64,000 nt of DNA, from contig NZ_CP109787.1 in NCBI RefSeq assembly GCF_025857195.1, positions 3,723,001-3,787,000 on the forward strand, read 5' to 3'. Positions 27,746 through 38,427 of this stretch are shown one piece after another. Position 1 is the stretch's first letter, and the number at the start of each line of letters is the position of its first letter. The position numbers and the translations under genes are program-made. The DNA is from Leisingera thetidis. GTDB lineage: Bacteria > Pseudomonadota > Alphaproteobacteria > Rhodobacterales > Rhodobacteraceae. Under the pieces are notes generated by a model. That model saw nothing but the letters and a program-made list of their open reading frames with translations, was not told where the DNA came from and made no database searches.

Positions 27746-27756
27746 CATAGGGTATG
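27746..27756. promoter_or_regulatory. Possible LysR half-site upstream of dppA
   Basis: CATAGGGTATG is a CATA/TATG dyad about 75 bp upstream of the dppA ATG, a common LysR activator position. No second copy was found in the window, so this is weak. Confidence 0.25.
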
Positions 27757-28244
27757 CAGGACACACATCGGGGCTATGCGTGTTCGGAATATCTTTTCCT
27801 TTGCAACAGCTTATGGACCACACACCGGACGTGTCCCGTTACTTGACGGATATTATCCTGAACTGTTTCCGGCAGCCAAACCCCGCTGCAGGTCTCTTGC
27901 ACCACGTCTGCGGCATGGAAAACCGCAGGTGCCTGCCCCCGCATGAACAGCTTGCGCACCACAGCCTACACACCGTCCGGGGCTGTTACATGCCGCCACT
28001 CAATACCATGCCGAGCTGGATAAACCCGTCCTTCGGTGATGGAAGACAGCGCCGGCAGACCCCCCAAGCAGGCCTCAGCAACTGGCTCCACTCTGTCAGT
28101 TCCCGCCCAAACTCCGAATCTGTTGGAAAATGTGATCGCGGGCGAAACCGCGATCGCCATTCCACTCGTCAGCCGCGCCTCCGCTCCGGGCAATCCCGCG
28201 CGGGATTTTTCCTCCATCAGCGTAAAGAGTCCGGGCCGACTTGA
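27757..28244. other. Intergenic stretch without recognisable gene
   Basis: Nearly 490 bp between the dppA promoter region and an IS3 orfA remnant. Open frames on both strands lack family resemblance and RBS support. It may be decayed DNA beside the transposase remnant. Confidence 0.4.
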
Positions 28245-28610
28245 AGACAAACCCAGAAGCGAGCGAGATTTACGGACGAACAGAACATCGGCATCCGGTC
28301 GGAGCATGAATCCGATGCAAAATATGCCGGTTTATGCCGTAAGCATGGCCTGCCGGACGACATTTCCTTCAACTGGAAGGTCAATTCCGGCGGAGTGACG
28401 GCATCGGAATCCAGCGGGCTGAAGGCACTCGAGGATGAGAACGGCAAGCTGAAGAAGCTGCTGTTGGAGCAGAAGCTTGATCTGGCCGCAATGAAGGAGC
28501 TGGTTTCAAAAAAGTGCTAGCACCCGCTGTGATGCGCGCGGCTGCCGCGCACCTGAATGCCCTGCTGGGGCTTTCAGCACGGCGGGAGTGCCGGATTGCC
28601 ATGGCCGCCG
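28245..28610 (+). pseudogene. IS3-family transposase remnant (orfA and start of orfB)
   Basis: The plus strand reads RARFTDEQNIGIRSEHES, LCRKHGLPDD, then GLKALEDENGKLKKLL and MKELVSKKC-stop. This is the HTH and leucine-zipper region of an IS3 OrfA. Immediately after, APAVMRAAAAHLNALLGLSA resembles the OrfB N-terminus and then degenerates. The start codon is missing and the element is truncated at both ends. Confidence 0.75.
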
Positions 28611-28779
28611 GTGACACCCTTGCGCTCATCAACAAAGCCCGGATGCACCGACCTGCACCACGTGGATCGGACCGTTCCGGGCGCAATCCTCGGCATAGGG
28701 CTTCTTGCCGAAGGCCGCGATGCCTATAAAGGGCAAATTCGGCCGCCGGTTTCATTGCCGTGGTTAGGCAGTTTTCTCC

Positions 28780-29691
28780 TCAGATCTTTGCCTTCACCGG
28801 AGCCGCATATTGCGGCATGGCCACGCGCCTTGGCACGTAGGTACCGTTCCGGGTCACTGTCTCGATGTGTCCGGCAATCTCCTCCATAGGCGCAAACCAG
28901 ACATCACCACGCTCACACGCACTTTCCAGAAAGGCCGCGACAATTTCCCAGCGGGACAAGCGCCCTGTAGCAAATGGGTGAACCACAGGGATCCAAAGTC
29001 CTCCGTGGCGGTAAGCCGCTTCGAACTCCTGGACAAAAGGTTCCCACCCGGACCTGGGTGACCGAACCGGCATCATGTAATCGAGATCCATCGACTGAAC
29101 ATACTGCGGCCAGTCATCCAGGCCCCAATGCGATGGCAGCTCAATGAGCGCCCCATCTTTGGCTTCTATGATGTAAGGCACATCGTCCCCCATCAGGGAC
29201 GCATCATATTTGAAGCCGCGCTCTACCAGCAATTCGGCCGATTCATTGGAGAAGTTGTAAAGCGGAGCGCGCCAGCCTCGCGGTTTCGCACCGGTCATGA
29301 ACTCTATCACGCTGATAGCTTTGTCCATCCAGGCCGCCTGTTCCTCCCGGCTCTGTTGTACTGGGTTCTCGTGTAAATACCCGTGATGGCCGATTTCGTG
29401 ACGGCCGTTCAGGATCAGTTCAACGGTTTCCGGATATGTTTCCATGCACCACGCCGGGATGAAGAATGTCTGCCGGATGCCAAGCCTGCGATAGGTTTCC
29501 AAGATACGCGGTATCGCAACCTGCGGCCCATATTGAAGCATCGAGATCGCGGAAGCCCGTTTGTACCCATCCAGCGGATGGTCCAGATGGATCAGGCTGT
29601 CGGCATCCATGTCGAAAGTTACGCAGCAGGCGCATTTCGCACCGTTTGGCCAAGGCACCGGGTTGCTGATCATTGTTTGAAAATCCTTCAC
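28780..29691 (-). CDS. CE4-type polysaccharide deacetylase family protein
   Basis: 303 residues of the NodB-homology/CE4 superfamily: TFDMDAD gives the first Asp pair, HEIGHHGYLHE the His metal ligands, and RGWRAPLYNFSNES the conserved Arg-x-Pro block. Members deacetylate sugars or, as in PuuE-like forms, hydrolyse ureides such as allantoin. No signal peptide is seen, which favours a cytosolic, small-molecule role. The GTG at 29691 is supported by GGAGG seven bases upstream and follows the permease stop with no gap. It is the last gene of a BMP-type importer operon, so its substrate may be the imported compound (inference). Confidence 0.8.
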   Translation of the reverse strand: MKDFQTMISNPVPWPNGAKCACCVTFDMDADSLIHLDHPLDGYKRASAISMLQYGPQVAIPRILETYRRLGIRQTFFIPAWCMETYPETVELILNGRHEIGHHGYLHENPVQQSREEQAAWMDKAISVIEFMTGAKPRGWRAPLYNFSNESAELLVERGFKYDASLMGDDVPYIIEAKDGALIELPSHWGLDDWPQYVQSMDLDYMMPVRSPRSGWEPFVQEFEAAYRHGGLWIPVVHPFATGRLSRWEIVAAFLESACERGDVWFAPMEEIAGHIETVTRNGTYVPRRVAMPQYAAPVKAKI

Positions 29692-30630
29692 TTACTTGCC
29701 TCCACGCACATACTTGATGCCAATTGCAGCAGGCGGGCGGACCTTGCCTGCGAACAGGACAAGAGCCAGGAATGATGCGATGAATGGCACCATGGAGAAC
29801 AGCTGGTAAGGCACGTCTGGACTGCCGAACTGAAGACGCAGCTGCAGAGCGTCCGACATTCCGAAGAACAGGCAGGCAAGCAGCGCCCCGACCGGGTTCC
29901 AGCGGCCAAGGATCAGGGCTGCCAGAGCAATAAAGCCTTTGCCTGCGCTCATGTGCTCAGTGAAGACAAACACTTGGCTGAGCACCAGGTAGCATCCGCC
30001 GAGCCCGGCCATCGCACAACTGATCAGCACGGCAATCAGGCGGACCCGCGATACGCTGATCCCGGCGCTGTCCGCCGCCACGGGATAGTCGCCGATGGCG
30101 CGCAGGTTCAGGCCCCACGGGGTCTTGTACATCACCCACCAGGTCAGCGGCACCAAAAGATACATCAGGTAAGTCAGCAGGTCTTGCGTGAACAGCACCT
30201 GACCCAAAACCGGGATCGAAGACAGCAACGGAATGGTAAGCGGAGCAAATCCGGGCAAAGTCTCCGTCGCATCGGCACCGAGGATGAGGCGCGCCAGGTA
30301 CGAGGTAAGGCCGATCATCAGGATGTTGATCGCAATTCCGGCCACCAGCTGGTTGATCGCCAGGCCAACCGCCAGGGCAGCCAGGATCAGGCCGGCCAGG
30401 CTGGCCACTGCGAGGCCAAGGAACAGGCCGCCAAAGGGGGTGCCCGTGACATAGGCCCCTACTGCCGCGCCAAAGGCCCCGCCCAAAAGGCACCCTTCCA
30501 GAGCAATGTTGAATACACCGGAGCGCTCGGAAATGACACCGCCGACAGCGGCAAAGATGATCGGAATGGACAGCCGCAAGCTGGTCGAGAGGAAATCACT
30601 CAGGGCCTGCGGATCGAGAAGGAAATCCAT
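29692..30630 (-). CDS. BMP/nucleoside-type ABC permease 2
   Basis: 312 residues, strongly hydrophobic, with the BPD_transp_2 pattern of YufQ/NupQ/RbsC-type permeases (ISERSGVFNIALEGCLLGGAFGA). Its start overlaps the stop of the preceding permease. Together they form the membrane pore of the importer. Confidence 0.88.
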   Translation of the reverse strand: MDFLLDPQALSDFLSTSLRLSIPIIFAAVGGVISERSGVFNIALEGCLLGGAFGAAVGAYVTGTPFGGLFLGLAVASLAGLILAALAVGLAINQLVAGIAINILMIGLTSYLARLILGADATETLPGFAPLTIPLLSSIPVLGQVLFTQDLLTYLMYLLVPLTWWVMYKTPWGLNLRAIGDYPVAADSAGISVSRVRLIAVLISCAMAGLGGCYLVLSQVFVFTEHMSAGKGFIALAALILGRWNPVGALLACLFFGMSDALQLRLQFGSPDVPYQLFSMVPFIASFLALVLFAGKVRPPAAIGIKYVRGGK

Positions 30631-31739
30631 TATTCCTCTCCTTTTCGGAATGTCGCAAATGTATCGCCGACCTCAGCATCCAGCTTGCGCCGCCGCTGCA
30701 GGAAAAGGGACCATCTGGTTGCGTTGAACTTGAAGCCCAGGCTTGCGGCGACAAAGATGATCACTAGCCCCTGAATGGCTTCGATAACTGTGCTTTCCAG
30801 GCCGACGGCACGCTGCATCACCAGGGCCCCGGCCTTCAGTCCCGACAGGAAGAATGCGGCGATAGGCGCGACCAGCGGGTTCACCGTTGCAAGGAAGGCA
30901 ACAACAATCCCGTCAAAACCATAGCCAGGAGAGAAGTGATGATAGAGGCGGTACTTCAACCCAAGCACCTCGAAGGTGCCGGCCAATCCGCCCAAGGCGC
31001 CGGCGGCGAACATCACCCAGACGATATAGGGCCTGACCGGAACCCCAGCATAGCGTGCAGCTGTCGCGTTTTTGCCGATCGTATCGAGGGCGAAGCCGAT
31101 GGTTGAGTACTTCAGGACGAAATACATCACCATTGCCAGCGCAAGGCCGACAACAACACCAGCATGCGCGTCGGTGCCATCCATGATCCAGGGCAGCCAT
31201 AGCTCCTGGCGGATTTCTTCGGAATATGGATAAGGCGCACCTTCCTGCATCATCGGGCCGCCCGCGACGTAGCTGACAATATTGATCGCAATGAAGTTAA
31301 GCAGGATCGTCAGGATTACCTCGTTCATGCCGTGATAGGCTTTCAGGTATCCCGGGATCATCCCCCACAGGCCGCCGCCCAATGCTCCAGCCAATACACA
31401 GATCGGAACCAGTATCAGCGGCGGCATCGCGGGCAGCAGCAGAGCCGCCATGGCAGAAAACAACCCGCCCATGTAAATCTGGCCTTCAGCACCGATGTTC
31501 AGCAAACCGGCACGCAAGGGCAAAATCACGGCCAGGCCGGCCAGCAGGATTGGAGATGTCTTCACCAGCGTGCCAGCCAGGCCCCAGTAATCCAGAAAGG
31601 CCCCCTTGAAAAGCTCGGCATAGGCGGTGATCGGCGAAACACCTGCAATCAGGATCAGGCCGGACCCGGCAAACAGGGCGAGCAGAACCGCCCACACAGG
31701 GCGCAGAACATAGAAATAGCGGATGGCTGTCAGCATCAT
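30630..31739 (-). CDS. BMP/nucleoside-type ABC permease 1
   Basis: 369 residues, BPD_transp_2 family (YufP/NupP type) with RAGLLNIGAEGQIYMGGLFS near the first third. The start overlaps the ATPase stop (ATGA). The two permeases probably work as a heterodimer. Confidence 0.88.
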   Translation of the reverse strand: MMLTAIRYFYVLRPVWAVLLALFAGSGLILIAGVSPITAYAELFKGAFLDYWGLAGTLVKTSPILLAGLAVILPLRAGLLNIGAEGQIYMGGLFSAMAALLLPAMPPLILVPICVLAGALGGGLWGMIPGYLKAYHGMNEVILTILLNFIAINIVSYVAGGPMMQEGAPYPYSEEIRQELWLPWIMDGTDAHAGVVVGLALAMVMYFVLKYSTIGFALDTIGKNATAARYAGVPVRPYIVWVMFAAGALGGLAGTFEVLGLKYRLYHHFSPGYGFDGIVVAFLATVNPLVAPIAAFFLSGLKAGALVMQRAVGLESTVIEAIQGLVIIFVAASLGFKFNATRWSLFLQRRRKLDAEVGDTFATFRKGEE

Positions 31740-33274
31740 ACGGCCTCCTTCTCTTTGATACCGCCCATCAATGCCCCGATACGCTCATCGGTGACCTGAT
31801 CAGGGGTTAGAACGCCGGTGATTTCGCCTGCACACATGACCGCTATGCGGTCCGCCACAGTCATGATGTGTTCGAGCTCAGTTGAAATATAGAGCACAGC
31901 TTTGCCAGCGGCGCGTTCCGCCATGACAGTGCGCTGCACCGCTTCGATGGCGCCGACATCAAGACCCTTGCAGGGCTGCATCACCACCAGAACCTGCGGA
32001 TCGCATTCCACTTCACGGGCAAAAATCAGCTTTTGCTGGTTGCCCCCGGACAGGAACCGGACGTGCTGGTCGATGTTGCGCATACGCACGTCGTAGCGTT
32101 CAACCCAGTCCCTGGCTTTTTGCCGGACCGTGCCCTTGCTGATCACCCCGCTTCCGGAGAACGGCCGGACCCGGAAATCACGCAGCATCGCGTTTTGCCA
32201 AATTGAGAAATCGAGCACCAGGCCCGTGTGATGCCGGTCTTCCGGTACAAAGGAAACATGATGCTGGTGGCGGCGCGCATGCACCGAACTGTAAGTGATG
32301 TCGGCGCCGTTGACCGATATCGTCCCGGCATCCGGTGCCAGCAGGCCGGTTATGACCTCGGAGAGTTCAGCTTGGCCATTGCCATCAACGCCGGCAACAC
32401 CCAGCACTTCACCGGCACGGATCTCCAAGGACACATCCTTCAGTGCCTCAATCCCCCGGCTGTTGCGTGCCCGCAGGCCCTCGGCCTTGAGAATGACTGC
32501 GCCTGGCTTCCGGTCCCCGCGGTCCATCTCGTCATGAACGACTTCGCGTCCGACCATTAGGCGGGCCATCTCCCGCGCGTCGGATTCCGAGACCTTCACC
32601 TCGGCACTGACCTTGCCGTGCTGCATGATGGTGACGTTGTCCGCGATTGCTTCGACTTCATCGAGCTTGTGAGTAATGAAAATCACCGTTTTACCGGCGT
32701 CCCTCAGCCGCGCCATGCCGTCCAGGAAATTGGCGATCTCATTCGGAGCCAGAACACTGGTTGGCTCGTCCAGAATGATAATATCCGCATCCCGGAACAG
32801 GACCTTGAGGATTTCTACCCGTTGCCGCATGCCAATGGGCAGCTTCCAAACTTCTTCGTGGGGATCGATATCGAACTGGTATTCTTCCGACAGTTCCCGC
32901 AGTCGCTCGGCGATACTCTCCAGATCCAGCGTGGCCCCCTGTCCGGGCAAGCCGAGGGCAACATTTTCGGCAACTGTCAGGGTATCGACCAGCATGAAAT
33001 GCTGGTGGATCATGCCGATCCCCATTTCCATTGCCTTTCTTGGCGAGGGTATCTGCGTCACATTTCCATTGAGGGAGATCACGCCCTCTTCCGGCTGGTA
33101 CAGGCCGAAAAGAACGTTCATCAAAGTCGTCTTCCCAGCGCCGTTTTCGCCAAGGATCGCGTGAATGGATCCTCGCTCGATTTTCAGATGCACTCCATCC
33201 AGGGCCCGGAACGTTCCAAACAGTTTCGCGATCCCAGTGAGTTCAAGCGCAGCTTCAGGCATAGAAACCTCCAT
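31736..33274 (-). CDS. BMP/nucleoside-type ABC ATPase (two ATPase domains)
   Basis: 512 residues with tandem ATPase domains. The first has a complete Walker A (GENGAGKTTLMN) and IILDEPTSVL. The second has the degenerate Walker A GVDGNGQAELSE and SGGNQQK, as in RbsA/YufO-type proteins. It couples ATP hydrolysis to the adjacent permeases. Confidence 0.9.
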   Translation of the reverse strand: MEVSMPEAALELTGIAKLFGTFRALDGVHLKIERGSIHAILGENGAGKTTLMNVLFGLYQPEEGVISLNGNVTQIPSPRKAMEMGIGMIHQHFMLVDTLTVAENVALGLPGQGATLDLESIAERLRELSEEYQFDIDPHEEVWKLPIGMRQRVEILKVLFRDADIIILDEPTSVLAPNEIANFLDGMARLRDAGKTVIFITHKLDEVEAIADNVTIMQHGKVSAEVKVSESDAREMARLMVGREVVHDEMDRGDRKPGAVILKAEGLRARNSRGIEALKDVSLEIRAGEVLGVAGVDGNGQAELSEVITGLLAPDAGTISVNGADITYSSVHARRHQHHVSFVPEDRHHTGLVLDFSIWQNAMLRDFRVRPFSGSGVISKGTVRQKARDWVERYDVRMRNIDQHVRFLSGGNQQKLIFAREVECDPQVLVVMQPCKGLDVGAIEAVQRTVMAERAAGKAVLYISTELEHIMTVADRIAVMCAGEITGVLTPDQVTDERIGALMGGIKEKEAV

Positions 33275-33336
33275 TTTCTTCGTAAACCCAAGTGGGGGAG
33301 AGCATTGCGCCCTTCCCCCCGGGAGGAGACCTTGTG

Positions 33337-34302
33337 TCAGTGGGTTTCTATTTCTCGCGCGATGATCTTGCCGATGACATCCTGGGCGGATTGCTGTGCA
33401 TCCGCCGATACCCGGTCGGAATAGCTGCCGATGCGGGCAACTGCGGGCGTTTCCAGACCGAAGATATAGGGCTTGCTTTCCATTTCACCGGCTTTGGCGG
33501 TGGAAATCACTTCCACCAGCGCACTGCGCATATCGAAGATTGCAGACTGGATGACGGTTTCGGGCCAGTCGGCAATCGCGTCGTAATAGATGCCGATACC
33601 CATCTTGCCCTTTTCGCGGACACCTTGCAGGCTGCCAACGACTGCATTGTCCATCGATGGGAAAATGACGTCAGCGCCTTGGCTGATCAGATTGAGAGCC
33701 GCCTCCTTGCCCTTGGCGACGTCATCCCAGTCGTTTGTCCAGGCGGTGAAAACCTCGCCGTCCGGCCGGGAATCCAGAAAGCCCTTTTCAAAGCCCTCAC
33801 CAAGCTGAACATAGAATTGAAGCTTTTGGGCGCCGATGTACCCGGCTTTACCGGTTTCAGATGCCTGCGCCGCTACATGCCCCATCACGTAGCCCAATGC
33901 AGGGAAGTCGAAACTCATGGTCGAGATGTTCTCGCCAGCTTCGGTTCCGTTCACAATCAAGAATTGCGTATCGGGAAACCGCCCGGCAACCCGGCCGACG
34001 GATTCCTGAAACTCGCCGCCGTGGCCGATCACCAGATCGTACCCGCGGCGGGCATAGTCGGACAGGGCTTGCGGCTGGTCCGGCTGCGCCGTTTTCTCAG
34101 AATAGGCAAATTCAATCGACAGCTCTTCAGCTGCCCGCTGCACCCCCTCAAATCCCGCTTGGTTGAAGGAGCGGTCAGTGATCACCCCGGGCAAGACAAT
34201 TGCCACCTTGAAGTCGTCTGCCAGCGCGGCACCCGATGCAGCACTCAAGGCTGCGCAGACTGCGGCCGCTTTCGCGGCAGTAAGAACTTTGGACTGTTTC
34301 AT
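33337..34302 (-). CDS. BMP-family solute-binding protein
   Basis: 321 residues with a signal peptide (AAAVCAALSAASGAALA) and the BMP/PnrA pattern: VLPGVITDRSFNQAG, GHGGEFQESV and IGAQKLQFYVQ. BMP proteins usually bind nucleosides, purines or related small molecules. It heads the operon SBP-ATPase-permease-permease-deacetylase and is divergent from a TetR gene. Confidence 0.88.
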   Translation of the reverse strand: MKQSKVLTAAKAAAVCAALSAASGAALADDFKVAIVLPGVITDRSFNQAGFEGVQRAAEELSIEFAYSEKTAQPDQPQALSDYARRGYDLVIGHGGEFQESVGRVAGRFPDTQFLIVNGTEAGENISTMSFDFPALGYVMGHVAAQASETGKAGYIGAQKLQFYVQLGEGFEKGFLDSRPDGEVFTAWTNDWDDVAKGKEAALNLISQGADVIFPSMDNAVVGSLQGVREKGKMGIGIYYDAIADWPETVIQSAIFDMRSALVEVISTAKAGEMESKPYIFGLETPAVARIGSYSDRVSADAQQSAQDVIGKIIAREIETH

Positions 34303-34332
34303 TGCGTCCTCCCTGTTTATGTCATTAAAAAC

Positions 34333-34363
34333 TTAAGTCACTTAATCTTTTTGAGTCAATAAA
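34333..34363. promoter_or_regulatory. TetR operator region with palindrome
   Basis: TTAAGTCACTTAA (34333-34345) is a perfect inverted repeat (TTAAGT / ACTTAA, one central base). A second imperfect copy, TTGAGTCAATAAA, follows at 34351-34363 with 10 of 13 bases identical. Both lie in the 118-bp gap between the BMP operon and the divergent tetR gene, the expected place for a TetR operator. Confidence 0.6.
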
Positions 34364-34420
34364 TTTATTGTGGCTCTTAGCACAGCGTGCGATACTGCAG
34401 GGCAGCAAGAGGTTTTTCTG

Positions 34421-35041
34421 ATGGCAACAAAGGGACTTAGAGAGCGGCAGAAGGAAACGCGCCGTGCTCGTATTGTGGAAATCGCCCGGCGGAAGTTTCA
34501 GGACTCGGGGTATGCAGTCACCACAATAGAGGACATCGCGGCAGAGGCAGAGCTGTCCGCGGTCACGATCTACAAGTACTTTGGCAGCAAGGCGGGTATC
34601 CTTCTGGCACTGGTCAGGCAGAGTGATCTTTTCCTGATCCAGAAGCTGGATGAATGCGTGAATACTCCCCATCAGGGCCTTACCGAAGGTGTCCTCGCGT
34701 TCGGGCGGATCATGCGGCAGCACGCGATGACTTATCTGCAGAAACCAACCTGGAGGGAGGTCATCTCTGCTTCGATATCTGAAGGGAGCAAGGAGTTCGG
34801 ACGGACCTATAACGATCTCGACAACGCCCTGATAGAAAAGATGGAGGCGCTTATCTTCAATCTGCAAGAGCAGGGCAAGGTCACCCGGAACCTGGATTCA
34901 AGAGCGCTTGCTGATTGCCTCTTCTCGCTGCAGAACATCCGCTTCTTTCAATTCATAGCAGATGACACCATTGGCATGGATGCAGCGGACAAAAATTTCC
35001 AGCAAGATCTGGCGTCCCTGCAAGCCGCGTATTCAGGTTAG
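34421..35041 (+). CDS. TetR-family transcriptional regulator
   Basis: 206 residues. The HTH lies in YAVTTIEDIAAEAELSAVTIYKYFGSKAGIL, followed by an effector-binding helical domain. The ATG at 34421 has AGAGG eight bases upstream; the upstream in-frame ATG overlaps the operator region. It is divergent from the BMP importer operon and likely represses it until a ligand binds. Confidence 0.87.
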   Translation: MATKGLRERQKETRRARIVEIARRKFQDSGYAVTTIEDIAAEAELSAVTIYKYFGSKAGILLALVRQSDLFLIQKLDECVNTPHQGLTEGVLAFGRIMRQHAMTYLQKPTWREVISASISEGSKEFGRTYNDLDNALIEKMEALIFNLQEQGKVTRNLDSRALADCLFSLQNIRFFQFIADDTIGMDAADKNFQQDLASLQAAYSG

Positions 35042-35061
35042 ACTTTTGGCACGTCGACCCA

Positions 35062-35440
35062 TAAACCGCGCCGGGTTTGCCGGAGGCTGATTTCAGTGAG
35101 TTAAGCAACTATGCCCTCAGCTTGCCAGAGCCGCGCAGCAATTGGCCTCTGCTTCTGACGGCGGGATGCCCCTGTCGGCTCGAGCAGGCGGCGGCTGTTG
35201 AACCAGTCCACCCAATCAAGTGTAACATATTCCACGGCCTCGAAGCTATGCCACGGTCCCCGGCGGTGAATGGCTTCGGCTTTGAACAAGCCGTTGATTG
35301 TCTCGGCCAGAGCGCTCTGTGTCTTTGATCGACAGGTATTGGCTGCCGCGGCCGGAGTGGGGAATAAGCCCCATTGCCTTCGTGGGCCGGCACTCGTGAT
35401 CGGCCTGTTTCAATGCGTCGAGGGGCTATGTTGCACAAAC
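35062..35440 (-). pseudogene. IS3-family orfB remnant with terminal repeat
   Basis: Minus-strand frames give GLIPHSGRGSQYLSIKDTER and then KAEAIHRRGPWHSFEAVEY and DWFNSRRLLEPTG before a stop at 35101. These match the OrfB C-terminus of the IS3 element at 46437-48051. Bases 35062-35088 match that element's 27-bp terminal repeat with two changes, so this is a truncated relative. Frames shift near 35290. Confidence 0.8.
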
Positions 35441-35471
35441 GACGAGACGGATTCTCTTTAAGAAACAAGTA

Positions 35472-35645
35472 TGATAATTGGAAAGCACGAGCAGCTGGCC
35501 CCCACGACGTACAAGATCAAGAACTGGTCGTCTTACAATGATGCGCCGAAACAGCGAGGATCGGTTCGATCTGGTTTGATCCAGAGATGATCTGGGTGCC
35601 CCCACCAAACGGCAAGCGCGGACGGCAGGCGTGCAGGTCAGCTCC
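35472..35645 (+). pseudogene. IS5-type transposase N-terminal remnant
   Basis: The plus strand reads KHEQLAPTTYKIKNWSSYND and, after a frameshift, IWFDPEMIWVPPPNGKRGRQ. This is the N-terminal pattern of an IS5-group transposase (YKIKNWSSYN ... IWFDP). It then loses similarity. The remainder to 35797 holds nothing recognised. Confidence 0.65.
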
Positions 35646-35797
35646 CGGAGGCACCATAAAACAGGAGCCGACGTGCTTTCGGCCTGGGGCAGAAGGTGGA
35701 GACCAAAGGTCCAATTTCAGTCGCAAGCATCGGGCGACTGCCAGCATACCGCGTTCTTTCCCGCGAAACAGGCCATGCTTTCAAGCAGTTGCCTTTC

Positions 35798-36955
<1,158 letters not shown>

Positions 36956-37003
36956 CTAAGTGGCTACCGCCGGGAGAGGACCGCAGCCGCTTTTTTCGAA
37001 GTG

Positions 37004-38152
37004 TCAAATCCCGGCGTTGGAAGACAAACGGCTGGCAATATACTGAAGAAAGTCCCAGACAGTGCCTTCGTAATCGTCCCCGGCCAAGGGACCCGGTTCG
37101 TAATACTTGCTCTTGATGGCCCGGGTCAGGGTTTCCAGCTTGGCCCTGTCCTCGGCATTGAAAGCGTTGGCCAGCGCAACGTAATCCTTTGCCTCCTGGT
37201 TTTCCGGATCCGGGTTGAACCCGGCCACACCCCAGCGGATCGCCACGCGGTCCGCACCTACCGGCCGAAGGCACAGGTACAAGGTAAAGTGAGTGGCCAC
37301 CGAAATCAGCAGGTTTGGAAAGGCGCAGGTCAAAAGCGTATTGCGGCGTTCGTCTTCCGTCAGATCCTCATGAAAGGGGCCGCGATCCGGCCATTCGGGA
37401 TCATAGAAGGAATGGTAACCCGTAAAGCCTTCCCCCTTTGCTTCGAATTTCCGGCACAACCGGGTCGGAGTGATCGGGTGCAAAGTCTTCAGGTGGGTTG
37501 CCGACAGATGATAGCCTTCCAGAAAGTTCTCCATCAGGCTTTTCCAGTTGGTGTTCCACACTGCTTCATCGGTAAAGACCACGTGGCGCATTTCGTGATG
37601 ATAGTTGGTCATCAGATCCGAAAGCGCCTGCACTCGCGGTGCTAATGGCGACGCCTCGCCGTCAAGGTTGACGAAGATGAAGTTTTCCCAGATTTCGATC
37701 CTGAACTGCTTCAGCCCGCATTTTTTCTGATCAAAGGTACGGACCTTCTTCATCAGAGGCGCCGTTTTCAATTCTCCGTTCTGACCGTAGGTCCAGGCAT
37801 GATAGCCGCACACAAATCGCTTGCGGTTTCCCTTGGCCTCCGTTTCGACAAGATTGCCGCGGTGGCGGCAGACATTTGACAGAACACGAATTTCGCCGTC
37901 CTGATCGCGGGTGACAAGCAGCTCTTCGCCGACCAGCTCAGTTGTGAAAAAGTCGCCAGGCTCGCGTACTTCATCGACATGACCGAGACACACCCAGTCC
38001 TTGTGGAACAGATGCTCTCTTTCAAAATCAAGGAACGCCTCGGAGGTGTAGAAGGCACCGGACATGGCCCGTGCATCCAGTTGATCCGTGTTTTGCAGAT
38101 CAGCCAGATCGGCCCGGATCTTCTCGATCGTCATTGGGTTTTCGTGTCCCAT
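37004..38152 (-). CDS. Rieske aromatic-ring-hydroxylating-type oxygenase (demethylase-like), alpha subunit
   Basis: 382 residues. The Rieske cluster ligands are C-x-H in CRHRGN and C-x2-H in CGYHAW; the mononuclear iron site is in NWKSLMENFLEGYHLSATH. This resembles GbcA/stachydrine-demethylase-type oxygenases more than ring dioxygenases. It needs a reductase; the ferredoxin-type reductase at 54907 is a candidate. Followed by a formaldehyde-handling ADH gene, which favours an N- or O-demethylation role. Substrate unknown. Confidence 0.85.
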   Translation of the reverse strand: MGHENPMTIEKIRADLADLQNTDQLDARAMSGAFYTSEAFLDFEREHLFHKDWVCLGHVDEVREPGDFFTTELVGEELLVTRDQDGEIRVLSNVCRHRGNLVETEAKGNRKRFVCGYHAWTYGQNGELKTAPLMKKVRTFDQKKCGLKQFRIEIWENFIFVNLDGEASPLAPRVQALSDLMTNYHHEMRHVVFTDEAVWNTNWKSLMENFLEGYHLSATHLKTLHPITPTRLCRKFEAKGEGFTGYHSFYDPEWPDRGPFHEDLTEDERRNTLLTCAFPNLLISVATHFTLYLCLRPVGADRVAIRWGVAGFNPDPENQEAKDYVALANAFNAEDRAKLETLTRAIKSKYYEPGPLAGDDYEGTVWDFLQYIASRLSSNAGI

Positions 38153-38391
38153 TGCAAAATCCTGCAGAAATAAGGCGGATAAGTTGGTTGGAAATCCGCA
38201 GTGTTGAGAGTTTTGGCCGCGTTTGTCCGATCGATATCGGTTTTCGCTGGCGAGGTTTCGGGACGCGCATTCGCGGTCCGTTCAGAAACAAATGGGCTGC
38301 AGGCATCGTCGATAGACGGCCTGACCGGTCAATGGCAGCTTGAGCCGGGGTCTGTTTTTTGCGCTGTGCATTGAAACTGCCTCAGAGGATA

Positions 38392-38419
38392 GCCACTTCG
38401 GGAAGTTCCCCGAAGTGGC
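38392..38419 (-). terminator. Hairpin after the Tat-exported solute-binding gene
   Basis: A perfect 11-bp stem (GCCACTTCGGG / CCCGAAGTGGC, 6-base loop) lies just after the TAG stop of the solute-binding gene and before the Rieske gene. It lacks a T-run, so it may only partly terminate or may stabilise the upstream message. Confidence 0.5.
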
Positions 38420-38427
38420 GTTCGTTC

